NCBI GenBank assembly: GCA_965370415.1
Contig: CBDUTJ010000005.1
Span: forward strand, 33,260 to 97,259
DNA from: JACNIV01 sp965370415
GTDB taxonomy: Bacteria > Cloacimonadota > Cloacimonadia > Cloacimonadales > TCS61
Direction of reading: 5' to 3'
Length of the DNA: 64,000 nucleotides
Positions 33,051 through 41,355 of this stretch are shown in pieces. The position numbers and the translations under genes are program-made. Numbering within the stretch: position 1 is the first letter of the stretch; every line of letters starts with the position of its first letter. The notes beneath the pieces were generated by a model, which worked only from the letters and a program-made list of their open reading frames with translations, had not been told where the DNA came from and made no database searches.

Positions 33051-33725
33051 TTATTTCTCCAGGATATCGATTTCATCGGATAGTTCATTAATATCACCGG
33101 GTTGGATGGGAAAATGTTGAGCTAAAAGTTTGCCACATTCATTTATGGACTCGATTAAATGTGAAGTTACATTTTTTTTCTTTATTCCCGTAATGATATT
33201 ATCAACAATACTCTGCCATTTTTCAGGCGGGATTTTCTCGTTTATTCCACTGTCTGCAAGTAGTTCAACCCGTTTTTCCAGAATGGAGATAAAGATCAAT
33301 ATTCCAGTTCTGTCTTTCGTATTATACACACCTGATTCCATAAAATGGCGCAAGGCTCGTTCTTTTACTTTTTGCAGCATAATTTTTCTGGAAACTATGA
33401 GCCTGTCGATCGTGGAAATATTTCCCAGAAAATAGAAAAGAGCAATAACCAGGAAAGTAGAAAATCCATAAAAAATAAGCAGATGACCGATATGGTAATC
33501 CCAGAACAAACTCTGCAGCCGGTTTTCAATACTACCGACAAAGAACATCATCACTACAAAATAGATAAAGCCGATTATAACTGCAAAGAGAAGTTCATAA
33601 ACAGCATAACTGTAACTTTCTTTGATGATGGCTGTTGCGATTTCTCCGGAAGTCTTACTTTCAGCTTCTTTTACAGCTGAACTTATCTTTTTCAGATCGT
33701 CTTGTTTTAAATTAATCTTTGACAT
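33051..33725 (-). CDS. TPM-domain membrane protein
   Basis: 224 aa. The N-terminus AVKEAESKTSGEIATAIIKES and the C-terminal RTGILIFISILEKRVELLAD...IPPEKW match the TPM (TLP18.3/Psb32/MOLO-1) family. Two central transmembrane helices fall at about 38-65 and 85-112. It lacks a signal peptide. Its stop is 1 bp before the YgcG-like ATG and it follows lemA after a 152-bp repeat-bearing gap, forming a lemA-TPM-TPM set. Confidence 0.85.
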   Translation of the reverse strand: MSKINLKQDDLKKISSAVKEAESKTSGEIATAIIKESYSYAVYELLFAVIIGFIYFVVMMFFVGSIENRLQSLFWDYHIGHLLIFYGFSTFLVIALFYFLGNISTIDRLIVSRKIMLQKVKERALRHFMESGVYNTKDRTGILIFISILEKRVELLADSGINEKIPPEKWQSIVDNIITGIKKKNVTSHLIESINECGKLLAQHFPIQPGDINELSDEIDILEK

Positions 33726-33752
33726 TATTGCTCCTTATAATTAATAAATTTT

Positions 33753-33840
33753 CAACACAGAGTCGCAGAGAAACAGAGAACAAAAATGAATTATCTATCC
33801 TGTGCTCTTTGTGCCTTTGAGTCTTTGTGTTTAATTATTT
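33753..33840. repeat. Palindromic dispersed repeat
   Basis: CAACACAGAGTCGCAGAGAA on the left is roughly the reverse complement of CTTTGTGCCTTTGAGTCTTT on the right, forming an imperfect long inverted repeat of the ACACAGAGAA type. It fills most of the lemA/TPM gap. Confidence 0.7.
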
Positions 33841-33877
33841 AAATTCTTTTCATGCCTTTTGCACTTTTGCTGGCATT

Positions 33878-34489
33878 TTAGAATTCTACTTTTGGAACTT
33901 CTTGTGCTCCTTCCGTAGATTTGAAATACTGTTTTTCTTTGAATCCGAACATGTTGGCAAGAATCATTTTGGGAAACTGCTTGATGTAGGTGTTGTAATA
34001 ACGGGCTGCTTCATTGAATCTTTTTCGTTCTACCGCAATACGATTTTCAGTACCTTCCAGTTGATCTTGCAGTGCCAGAAAATTCTGATTAGCTTTAAGA
34101 TCGGGATATTTTTCCACAACCACCATTAAACGCTGTAATGCACTGGAAAGTCCGGCTTGAGCCTGTTGAAATTTTTGGAACATAGCAGGATCATTCAAAA
34201 CTTGTTCGGAAATATTGAAAGTGCCACCTGCTTTTGCACGTGCTTCGGTTACTGTAATAAATGTTTCCTGCTCGTGTTTCGCATATCCTTTCACGGTTTC
34301 CACCAGGTTGGGAATGAGATCATATCTGCGCTGATAAACATTTTCCACCTGACTCCATTTCTCTTTTACACCTTCATCCAATTTAACCATGTTGTTATAA
34401 GAACCTATAAGACTCGCTAGTACAATGATGATGAAAAGAATTACAACTGCTGCTGCAATTAAACATCCTTTTTTTGCCTTTTTGGTCAT
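33878..34489 (-). CDS. lemA: LemA family protein
   Basis: 203 aa. A single N-terminal transmembrane helix (IAAAVVILFIIIVLASLIG) is followed by the LemA helical bundle with YNNMVKLDEGVKEKWSQVEN, QRRYDLIPNLVETVKGYA and a TENRIAVERKRFNEA block near the C-terminus. The length is normal. It is anchored in the cytoplasmic membrane with the bundle outside. The neighbouring TPM genes are its usual companions. ATTACTCCTCC-type SD on the complementary strand supports the start. The GWxTD gene ends 9 bp upstream. Confidence 0.93.
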   Translation of the reverse strand: MTKKAKKGCLIAAAVVILFIIIVLASLIGSYNNMVKLDEGVKEKWSQVENVYQRRYDLIPNLVETVKGYAKHEQETFITVTEARAKAGGTFNISEQVLNDPAMFQKFQQAQAGLSSALQRLMVVVEKYPDLKANQNFLALQDQLEGTENRIAVERKRFNEAARYYNTYIKQFPKMILANMFGFKEKQYFKSTEGAQEVPKVEF

Positions 34490-34498
34490 TACTCCTCC

Positions 34499-35104
34499 TT
34501 AATATAATTTTCCTTCATCAAAATCCACACCCAGATACATATGCCAATCTGCCCACGAACCTTCGGAATCATCGCCATCACTAAAGATAAGTCTGTAATC
34601 GCCATGTTGTTGAATATCAATGAAGATATAAGTTAAATATTCTGTTATTCTGTATTTCCATATCTGATAATCTTTTCGTGCATACTTAGTGTTCATTCCG
34701 GTAGCCTCATTTAGAATCTCGTACGGTTCACCGTGCCTGATATAAATTCTACCGCGGTCTGTTGTCCAGCCAGGATGGAAATGAGAGAAATGATTATTGC
34801 AGTATGCAATTCTGATCTTAATTTCTTCTAAAAACTCGTTTTTCTCAGTAATAGGATTAGTATCTTGAGCAGCCCAGAATGCTTCCAGATAGCGTTTCTT
34901 CCTATTCTTATCCAGTGATTTATAATATTTTTTCTGATTGGATGTGAAGAAATAACTTACCAGTTTGTATTCATCATCCAAGTTTGTGAATACACGGAAG
35001 TGGATTTTGTCCGGTTGGGTTGTATCTTTTTGTATGTCAGGATCATCTGCTGCAAGTTTAAAGAATAACATAAAAATGAATAAAATCGTGATTAATTTTT
35101 TCAT
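34499..35104 (-). CDS. GWxTD-domain protein
   Basis: 201 aa with a signal peptide (MKKLITILFIFMLFFKLAA). The motif HPGWTTDRGRIYIRHGEP (about 112-129) defines the GWxTD domain, found in FCB-superphylum and Acidobacteria proteins of unknown function. It is a short single-domain version; many relatives have a longer C-terminus. Predicted to be periplasmic. Its ATG overlaps the end of the EamA gene by 4 bp, so the two are coupled. Confidence 0.88.
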   Translation of the reverse strand: MKKLITILFIFMLFFKLAADDPDIQKDTTQPDKIHFRVFTNLDDEYKLVSYFFTSNQKKYYKSLDKNRKKRYLEAFWAAQDTNPITEKNEFLEEIKIRIAYCNNHFSHFHPGWTTDRGRIYIRHGEPYEILNEATGMNTKYARKDYQIWKYRITEYLTYIFIDIQQHGDYRLIFSDGDDSEGSWADWHMYLGVDFDEGKLY

Positions 35105-36018
35105 CGTATTTTCTTCCTTTTATAACTTATTTCCACTATAGCAGTTATCATGATAATTGCACTGAACCATTGCACTACAGACAACGAATGACCATTAATA
35201 AAATAATCGAAGAAAATGGCAGAAATGGGAAAGAACAATTCACAAATGGTGGAGACTATGGCTTTCACTTTGTTCAATCCGAAATAGAAAAGAAAAATAG
35301 CACCGGAGCCGGTGGTAACCGCAATGATCAAGAAAAAAAGCCAGTTCGTGGAAGTAACATTTTGGAATTCTCCCAGTTTATTTGTAATAAGAACATAGAT
35401 CAACATCAGCAAAGTAGTGAATCCGAACCGGAAAAAATTTGTTGTATAATAAGGAAACCTGCTTAAAGCCTTCTTGCCGAAGACTGTAGCGCTGCCAAAA
35501 GAAAAAGCTGCTACCAGCGCCCACAGGGCTGCCTGAATCAATGGAGCATCTTCACTCATGTTAGGTTTTTTGAACCCAAAGGTTAAGAAATAGCTGGCGA
35601 TAATGGCTAACAATGCCCAAAAAATAAATCTACGCTTAATTTTTTCCTTCAGGAAAATACCCGCCAGGATTATGGCAAATATGGGTTGAAGTTTTTGAAG
35701 CAGAACGATTATCGAAAGATGATCAAAGCGCACCAGGAATAGTGCTTTCACGATAGCTAATGTACCCAGCGCACCTCCGAAGAATGCTATTGAGAACAAT
35801 ACGAAAAGATCGCTTTTTGTAAATTCCTTCAGTCTACGATATTCCTTAAAGAGAAATGTATTCATTAACACAAATGGTACAAAATGCAGCATGAACACCA
35901 CAAACCCTACATTCAAATTGAACAAGCGGGGAGTTAAAACCACTCCGTCGAATCCCCATAAAATTGCAGCTATTATTATTGCAGTTGCACCGATATATAT
36001 TTTTTTAGATTCTTCCAT
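35101..36018 (-). CDS. EamA/DMT family transporter
   Basis: 305 aa with about ten hydrophobic segments in two EamA repeats. The first contains AAILWGFDGVVLTP and the end of its half IILAGIFLKEKIKRR; the second contains AFSFGSATVFGKKAL and TICELFFPISAIFFDYFI. Drug/metabolite transporter superfamily, in the inner membrane, usually exporting amino acids or metabolites. The substrate is not predictable. Overlaps the GWxTD gene by 4 bp. Confidence 0.88.
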   Translation of the reverse strand: MEESKKIYIGATAIIIAAILWGFDGVVLTPRLFNLNVGFVVFMLHFVPFVLMNTFLFKEYRRLKEFTKSDLFVLFSIAFFGGALGTLAIVKALFLVRFDHLSIIVLLQKLQPIFAIILAGIFLKEKIKRRFIFWALLAIIASYFLTFGFKKPNMSEDAPLIQAALWALVAAFSFGSATVFGKKALSRFPYYTTNFFRFGFTTLLMLIYVLITNKLGEFQNVTSTNWLFFLIIAVTTGSGAIFLFYFGLNKVKAIVSTICELFFPISAIFFDYFINGHSLSVVQWFSAIIMITAIVEISYKRKKIR

Positions 36019-36099
36019 TATATATCCTTTACTTCTTCATGCAATTCTCGACTCACATTCGTTTCACTTCACTGCGAGTCAAGCCTTGTTTTTGTTTTG

Positions 36100-37344
36100 C
36101 TAATCACCAAATCTTGAATTAACAATATTATTATAAATAGAGCCAAACGAATAGCTGAGTCCGATAGAAGCAAAATAAGAATATTGAGTTTCAAGTTCTT
36201 TTCTCATCAAAAGCAGATCTTCTGTGGAAACATCTCCGGCTGAAATCGATAATTGGTCATGTATCCGAGATACATTTCCCCATAGTTCAAAAGAAAGTCC
36301 CTTAAATATTTTCCATGAAACATCGCTGCGTAAAGTTAATTTATTTTTTTCATAACTATCCAAAATCAGATCATCTATGATTAGATATTGAGAAGCAATA
36401 ATGCTTGTACTCACGGATCCCCAGGATTGGATATATTCAATCTCGGTGGTAAAGGAATGTTTCAAAGTTTTTTCAGATAATTTTTCATAAATAGTCTCTT
36501 CGTGGTAATCTGTAAATCCAGGATGGAGTTTATATTGCAGACGTAACTGCTTCCTGTTCGATTCCGAATATGGAAAAATATTATATTCTATCCCCGGTGA
36601 AAAGCCTACGCACAAATCTATATTACTATAAGAGGAATCATAAATATATGACCAAAGACCATAAGACCAGTGAGCACTAATAGATTTTATCACAGAAGCG
36701 TTGAAGCTTTTACTGTCTGAGGAACTTTCAGTTACTTCGTCACCATAATCGAATTTATTCTGATTATAGCTACCAAAAAAACTAAACTCAATTTTAATTT
36801 CCTTCGTTACTCTTATAGCCGAGAGAGAACCCCAAAGATTTAAAAAGCTTGAAGTTTCCTGTCCATTCAGGAAACAACTTACATCGATCTCGAATACCCA
36901 GTTGTTCCATCTATCTATGATCTCTTCCGTTTTTTGTTCTATTGGAAAAGATATCTTAATTTTATCAGCAAGGTTTGTTCGAGAAAAATATCTTATTAGC
37001 CCGAGTTTGATCGTGTGTATGCTTTTTCGTCTTTCATCGTCATCAGTATCATCTTTTTCCAAAATAAATGTCACCGATTCGTCGATTCCCTCGAAACGTT
37101 TCTGACCGGTGAAATCAACTGTATATTTTTGTCCTCCGCTTCCAGTACGCTGTTTTGAAAATAGAATGTAAACATCCGCTTCCTGTATGAAGCGGACAAA
37201 ATCTACATTAGATATCTCTTCACGGAAAAAATTCAAATCACCTTCAGGATAATCGATATAAATTTTTAATTTTCCTTCCAAAGTTACATCTGAATAGATC
37301 AACGTAACACAAAGCAGAATGATAACTAAAATTATTAACTTCAT
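36100..37344 (-). CDS. Outer-membrane beta-barrel-like protein
   Basis: 414 aa with a signal peptide (MKLIILVIILLCVTLIYS). The first about 150 residues (VTLEGKLKIYIDYPEGDLNFFREEI...VDFVRFIQEADVYILFS) resemble the N-terminal domain of uncharacterised FCB-group proteins. The rest shows alternating aromatic strands typical of a small outer-membrane barrel (WSYGLWSYIYDSSYSN, QLRLQYKLHPGF, LSFELWGNVSRI) and ends ASIGLSYSFGSIYNNIVNSR. Function unknown. Expected to be secreted by Sec and inserted in the outer membrane. Confidence 0.7.
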   Translation of the reverse strand: MKLIILVIILLCVTLIYSDVTLEGKLKIYIDYPEGDLNFFREEISNVDFVRFIQEADVYILFSKQRTGSGGQKYTVDFTGQKRFEGIDESVTFILEKDDTDDDERRKSIHTIKLGLIRYFSRTNLADKIKISFPIEQKTEEIIDRWNNWVFEIDVSCFLNGQETSSFLNLWGSLSAIRVTKEIKIEFSFFGSYNQNKFDYGDEVTESSSDSKSFNASVIKSISAHWSYGLWSYIYDSSYSNIDLCVGFSPGIEYNIFPYSESNRKQLRLQYKLHPGFTDYHEETIYEKLSEKTLKHSFTTEIEYIQSWGSVSTSIIASQYLIIDDLILDSYEKNKLTLRSDVSWKIFKGLSFELWGNVSRIHDQLSISAGDVSTEDLLLMRKELETQYSYFASIGLSYSFGSIYNNIVNSRFGD

Positions 37345-37411
37345 TTTTCCTCCAAAATGTTAGAATATAGGAATTCCCGTATGGCAGCTGCAGGAGAAGA
37401 CAGGTGAGCAA

Positions 37412-37978
37412 TCAAATCCATTTATTCTCTTTATCCTCAAGTGTTGTAAAAGCTTTACAAGCATATTTTTCTTTTAAAACATTTTTAATTTGCATAGCAC
37501 ATTCAAGAGGTTTATGTTTGGAAGTATTAACTTCAATATCATAGATATTATGAGAATGAACAATATCATATTGGAAACGTGCCATTCCTTTTTTTCTATT
37601 TCCTCGATTGCTTTCTCTTAGCTCGAGCCCTTCCAAAGGGCAACGAACTCCTACAAAAAGAACTTGAAAATCAGATAGAACATTAACACATTCTTTCAAC
37701 CATTGCCTTTCTTGAAGGACATGATCAACGATTATATTATTTCCAGAAGAAGCTAAAGCAGAAATTGAATGATGCATTCCAGAAATTATTTTTAAAATTG
37801 TCTTCTTCAAAGTTTCCGGATCTTCACCATTTAAATATTTTTGAGATAACATAGATATGAAGTTATCAATAGAAACAAGAAGATATGGTTCTTCTAAAAT
37901 TTGTTGTAATTCCTTTGCAATAGTTGTTTTCCCTGAACTCGATGTACCATTTAAAAAGATAATTTTTCCATTTTTCAT
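37412..37978 (-). CDS. Chloramphenicol phosphotransferase-like kinase
   Basis: 188 aa. P-loop FLNGTSSSGKTTIAKEL near the N-terminus, then FVGVRCPLEGLELRESNRGN and a VHSHNIYDIEVNTS block near 140, which are characteristic of the CPT family (chloramphenicol 3-O-phosphotransferase) and related small-molecule kinases. Chloramphenicol itself need not be the substrate. It lies beyond the last cassette of the integron-like array in the same orientation; no attC-like site was found around it. Confidence 0.8.
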   Translation of the reverse strand: MKNGKIIFLNGTSSSGKTTIAKELQQILEEPYLLVSIDNFISMLSQKYLNGEDPETLKKTILKIISGMHHSISALASSGNNIIVDHVLQERQWLKECVNVLSDFQVLFVGVRCPLEGLELRESNRGNRKKGMARFQYDIVHSHNIYDIEVNTSKHKPLECAMQIKNVLKEKYACKAFTTLEDKENKWI

Positions 37979-38166
37979 TAATGAATTCCTGCTATTTTCT
38001 TTATTAAATTAATTTCTTCTAATGCTCTTATCCGTTTAATCTGTGTTCACCCTGTGAAATTGTGAAATCATGCAGAGCAGGAACAGTCCCGATACGATAT
38101 ATCGGGATTATTTCACTGGGGTAAATCCGCTTGCCTTGTCGTAGTCTTATGAAGGCAGGTGAGCTA

Positions 38167-38607
38167 CTAATTCTCTTTAATCCATTTCTTAAAAATAATA
38201 CCGACAATAGCACCATAAGCCAAAAAACCGCCAAGTGTATAAATATTCCAGAATAACTGGTTTTTAGTTGCGATAGACTCATACATTAACGGATGAGAAA
38301 TACCCCAAAGTGAAATAACTAACCACAGTACAAAACCATATAACAAGCCTTTAAGAACACCTGAGAAATTCATATACCTTACTAATCTTGAGTATATCAA
38401 AGTAAATATAATACCAAAAAAGCCACCAATAACTAATTTGGTCCAAAAGAAATAAAAGGCATTGATCTGATCAGGTTCAAACTTACCTTCCGGAACCATT
38501 TGTGGACCATATACTATCCTTGATGCAATAGCACCACTTAAAAATAATGCAATGCCCATAATAAGACCTGAAATAAAACCTACCAAAAGAACTTTCCTCA
38601 TTTTCAT
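38167..38607 (-). CDS. Four-helix membrane protein, third gene of the cassette array
   Basis: 146 aa with about four transmembrane helices (LVGFISGLIMGIALFLSGAI, LVIGGFFGIIFTLIYS, VLKGLLYGFVLWLVISL, a last one near 120-138). GGAGTTAAATA before the ATG. No family is recognised with certainty. Its 5' region starts at the GTTAGCTG core of an attC-like site, so it is the third cassette gene, but no matching attC was found after its stop. The last 18 nt including the stop (KWIKEN) are nearly identical to the end of the aconitase relic at 41287-41355. Confidence 0.6.
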   Translation of the reverse strand: MKMRKVLLVGFISGLIMGIALFLSGAIASRIVYGPQMVPEGKFEPDQINAFYFFWTKLVIGGFFGIIFTLIYSRLVRYMNFSGVLKGLLYGFVLWLVISLWGISHPLMYESIATKNQLFWNIYTLGGFLAYGAIVGIIFKKWIKEN

Positions 38608-38674
38608 TATTTAACTCCTTTAAATTGATTCCAATATGTTATATTATCTGATTTATATCTTTTTATTAGCATTT

Positions 38675-38809
38675 CAGCTAACGTTAAGTATATGGTTTTG
38701 TGGCGGTTTTAAAACACAAATCTTTCAACTTGCACCGATGGTTATTTATTGTTAAAACGCTCATATTTAGCACTTCACCCGCCATAAACTATATACATTG
38801 TTACCTGCT
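38675..38809 (-). other. attC-like recombination site A (end of cassette 2)
   Basis: Minus-strand reading: left core GCAGGTAAC (38808-38800), arm TATATAGTTTATGGCGG, a central region, a complementary arm with one extra base, and right core CGTTAGCTG. The left core is the exact complement of GTTACCTGC at the start of this cassette (site B). The stop codon of the cassette gene lies in the left core. Bulged long arms with unequal lengths are typical of integron attC sites. Confidence 0.8.
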
Positions 38810-39637
38810 GGGCTTTATTTTATATTTCTCTTTAAATTCAATCATTTGTTCTCTTAAATTATCTGAATCTGTAAGTTCACTTTCAATCATTCCAAGTAAT
38901 TCTTCCCAGGTTAAATCTACAACGTGCTTTTGGAATTCTCTTTTTATCACTTCTACTCGTGCAAAATTTGCTTCTTTCGAGATTCTTTTGTTTTCCTTAG
39001 AATGTAATAAGACAACAAACGAATTTTCTGAAATATGAATTAAATTACGCATTAATTGATAGTTATTTAAGAAACTATCCAAGTTGGAATATTGCTCATT
39101 TATATTTGAGCATTTATTTGAATATTCTGAATTATATTTTTCTTTATGGTTTTTATCATTCTTTGCTTTACCGAAGGCATATTCAGTATACTTAATCTCG
39201 AAATATATATTTTTTCCTTTTACTGTTTGGAAATAAAAATCAAAACTTGTTGGTCTTCCTTTTTTTTCAAAATTTGATTCTTTTTCAAAACATACAGTTT
39301 TATAATCTACTAAATCGCCATTTAATCCAATTGCATTTAATACCAATTCAAGGTTTTTTTCTTTGAATAATGGGAAAAAGAAGTTTATACACATAGCTTG
39401 TGAAGAATTCAAGTGATGGAAAAATCTATGGTAACTAATTTTCGAAAGTTCGGAATTATAAAATGGCTCACGATAACGTTCAAGAATATTCAATTTAATT
39501 GTATTCTTTTTTTTAGGAAGAATATGGTCAAATTCATATATTTTATCCTTTCTTTTCCAAATTCCTTTATCTAAATATCCCATTTTTTGGATTCTATAAT
39601 TAGATAAATGTTCTATAACTTCACTTTTAAAATTCAT
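38801..39637 (-). CDS. PGN_0703-like putative restriction endonuclease (cassette 2)
   Basis: 278 aa. The region SFDFYFQTVKGKNIYFEIKYTE carries a PD-(D/E)XK core (D, then E and K in FEIKYTE, about 150-170). Together with YREPFYNSELSKISYHRFFHHLNSSQA it resembles PGN_0703-type restriction-like proteins. It is strongly AT-rich. The gene occupies one unit between two attC-like sites and its TAA lies within site A. A stand-alone nuclease or defence role is likely for this class; specificity is unknown. Confidence 0.7.
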   Translation of the reverse strand: MNFKSEVIEHLSNYRIQKMGYLDKGIWKRKDKIYEFDHILPKKKNTIKLNILERYREPFYNSELSKISYHRFFHHLNSSQAMCINFFFPLFKEKNLELVLNAIGLNGDLVDYKTVCFEKESNFEKKGRPTSFDFYFQTVKGKNIYFEIKYTEYAFGKAKNDKNHKEKYNSEYSNKCSNINEQYSNLDSFLNNYQLMRNLIHISENSFVVLLHSKENKRISKEANFARVEVIKREFQKHVVDLTWEELLGMIESELTDSDNLREQMIEFKEKYKIKPSR

Positions 39638-39660
39638 AGGTGTATTTTTTTTCGTGCCTT

Positions 39661-39796
39661 GCAGGTAACGGTTTGGCTATGCGTAGTGCGGGTTTTCGTA
39701 GCACTTCACTTTCAGTTTACGACTAAATTTTATTGCTTGCATAATCCTTCAATATACTACTGAAACTCGCATTACGTATAGGTTTTGTTGTGCGTA
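39661..39796 (-). other. attC-like recombination site B (end of cassette 1)
   Basis: Minus-strand reading: left core TACGCACAAC (39796-39787), arm CCTATACGTAATGCGAG, central spacer, arm CCGCACTACGCATAG, right core CGTTACCTGC. The left core is the exact complement of GTTGTGCGTA in site C, the start of cassette 1. The right core starts cassette 2. Confidence 0.8.
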
Positions 39797-39808
39797 TGTA
39801 GCTTTTTA

Positions 39809-40408
39809 TCATTTTGTTGCTTTCACAATTATCCATCCTTTTTTAAAATCCGAATTAGTAGTTACTCGACTAAATCCAGTGTTCTTCAGTTTATTTACAT
39901 ATTCTTTATCACTTTTAATTTTAGCCATTTCCCACCATTTACTGCCTTCTGTTGGATATCTGTTTATAATTAAGAAAGTGCCATCATCTTTTAATAATTT
40001 AACAATCTCAGCAAATGATTTATCAATATCTGGCCAAAACTGAACTGACTCAAAGGCGGTTACTAAATCAAGTTCATTAGTATCGATAGGAATCTCAGTA
40101 ACTGAACCTTGAATTATTTCTAATCGCTTTTTGTCAATTGCTTTTCTATTTACTTTTTTTGAAAGCTCAACCATTTCAGGTGAATGGTCAATTCCAAAAA
40201 GCATATAACTTTCATTAGTGTCGGATAAAAATTTAATGAATTTACCACCACCGCATCCAATGTCTAATATTTTTGAATTGTCAGGGGGTAGGTCATTTTT
40301 AAGATAATCAATATATAAAGCTGTATGTACTTTATTCATCAATCGACCGACTATTTTACCTATAAATCCTGTCGGTTTTGAACCTTGTTTTTCTATTCCC
40401 ATTGTCAC
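39809..40408 (-). CDS. Class I SAM-dependent methyltransferase (cassette 1)
   Basis: 199 aa. Motif I is ILDIGCGGGKFIKFL (about 46-60), followed by FGIDHSPEMVELSKK and an AFESVQFWPDIDKSFAEIVKL block typical of UbiE/Methyltransf_11 proteins. The substrate cannot be predicted. It is the only gene of cassette 1, bounded by sites C and B, and is co-oriented with the integrase gene. Genes of this kind (small SAM methyltransferases) are frequent integron cassettes. Confidence 0.85.
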   Translation of the reverse strand: MTMGIEKQGSKPTGFIGKIVGRLMNKVHTALYIDYLKNDLPPDNSKILDIGCGGGKFIKFLSDTNESYMLFGIDHSPEMVELSKKVNRKAIDKKRLEIIQGSVTEIPIDTNELDLVTAFESVQFWPDIDKSFAEIVKLLKDDGTFLIINRYPTEGSKWWEMAKIKSDKEYVNKLKNTGFSRVTTNSDFKKGWIIVKATK

Positions 40409-40431
40409 TTTCGTTTTGGTTTCTTAGCTAT

Positions 40432-40472
40432 TACGCACAACTATTGCATAAACGCCATGTGTCGTTTATGCA
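40432..40472 (-). other. attI/attC-like site C next to the integrase gene
   Basis: A perfect stem TGCATAAACG / CGTTTATGCA with an 8-nt loop (40445-40472) is followed on the minus strand by TAGTTGTGCGTA. It starts 28 bp after the integrase stop. GTTGTGCGTA is the 5' core of cassette 1 and is complementary to the left core in site B. Confidence 0.7.
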
Positions 40473-40499
40473 TCCGATTTGGTGTACTAAGCGAATAAA

Positions 40500-41021
40500 T
40501 CATTCGTTTATTTTTTCCTTATCTGAAAAAAGTGTGTCTGCCGGTGAAATAATGTTTTTTAAATTATTAGTTGAAACATGTGTGTATATCTCAGTCGTTT
40601 TGCTGCTGCTGTGTCCAAGTAATTCTTGAATATATCGCAAATCGACACCTTGTTCTAAAAGATGAGTAGCAAATGAGTGTCTAAAGGTGTGAATTGTATA
40701 AGGTTTTTTAATTCCAGCTTTTTTCAGATTTGTTTTCAAAATATTCTGAACTGATTTGGCAGAATATTGTTTTCCTTTTTTTATACTTTCAAATAACCAG
40801 ATTTCAGGTCTATAACTACGATAATAATTTCGCAGGTCTGATAAACAAGCTTTTCCCAAGATCGTAGTTCTATCTTTTTTTCCTTTACCTCCTTTTATCT
40901 TGCTGTTACGAAAATGATCACAGAATAACCCCAAATAGTGTAGATATGTTTTCTGTGTATTTATAGAATAATCCATTACAACCAACTTTTTCATTGTTTC
41001 ATTTATAATTTTTGCTTTCAT
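40500..41021 (-). CDS. Integron-type tyrosine recombinase with internal deletion
   Basis: 173 aa, where intact integron or XerC/D-like integrases have about 290-340. An N-terminal SAM-like segment (DYSINTQKTYLHYLGLFCDHF) jumps directly to KIKGGKGKKDRTTI, so the stretch with the first catalytic Arg (usual TGLRxSE motif) is absent. The beta-strand Lys (GGKGKKDR), HTFRHSFATHL (HxxR), LGHSSSKTT (GH) and the Tyr in TEIYTHV remain. The frame is open, so this is an in-frame loss; the product is probably inactive. It lies directly upstream of the cassettes in the same direction, as in the Treponema-type integron layout. Confidence 0.8.
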   Translation of the reverse strand: MKAKIINETMKKLVVMDYSINTQKTYLHYLGLFCDHFRNSKIKGGKGKKDRTTILGKACLSDLRNYYRSYRPEIWLFESIKKGKQYSAKSVQNILKTNLKKAGIKKPYTIHTFRHSFATHLLEQGVDLRYIQELLGHSSSKTTEIYTHVSTNNLKNIISPADTLFSDKEKINE

Positions 41022-41286
41022 ATTTTTAATGTGTTTATTTACGAATTTGCAAATTATTAGTCAAGCACAAAATAATCTTCATAATATCATGTAATAATAA
41101 AGTCCCCACACATTTCTGTATGGGAACTTTCAATTTAGACATGATTCTGAGATTCTTCATGAGAATAGTTTGGAGAATTCCTCCATCCTTCGTACGACTT
41201 CGGCTAGGCAGGCAGAAAGACAGACTCAGAATATTTAACCATTAGATCGAATATTTCCTTAGCGCCTTAGCGAACTTAGCGGTAAA
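41022..41286. other. Gene-free region before the integrase gene
   Basis: 265 bp with no ORF. It contains dispersed fragments also seen elsewhere (CCTTAGCGCCTTAGCGAAC near 41260 and a GGCTAGGCAGGCAGAAAGAC stretch near 41207). Confidence 0.5.
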
Positions 41287-41355
41287 CTAATTCTCTTTTA
41301 TCCAGTTAACCAAACCTTTCGCTTGAAAAGTGGAGCGAAATTGAATTTATTTCAA
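41287..41355 (-). pseudogene. Relic of an aconitase-family gene 3' end
   Basis: The minus strand reads KFNFAPL, then (after a loss of about 27 nt and a frame break) KGLVNWIKEN and TAG. The intact hydratase at 42151-43929 ends KFKFAPLPKE...AKGLVNWIKEN. All differences in the last ten codons are synonymous (GTT/GTG, AAC/AAT, AAA/AAG), plus TAG for TAA. The relic therefore comes from a diverged functional homologue, not a recent duplication. It overlaps the last codons of the HepT-like gene. Confidence 0.8.

Noticed and set aside
37412..37978. Fourth integron cassette (CPT-like kinase)
   Set aside because: No complementary attC cores were found around it, although it follows the array in the same orientation.
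41022..41286. Further cassette upstream of the integrase
   Set aside because: No reading frame and no attC-like arms; only dispersed repeat fragments.
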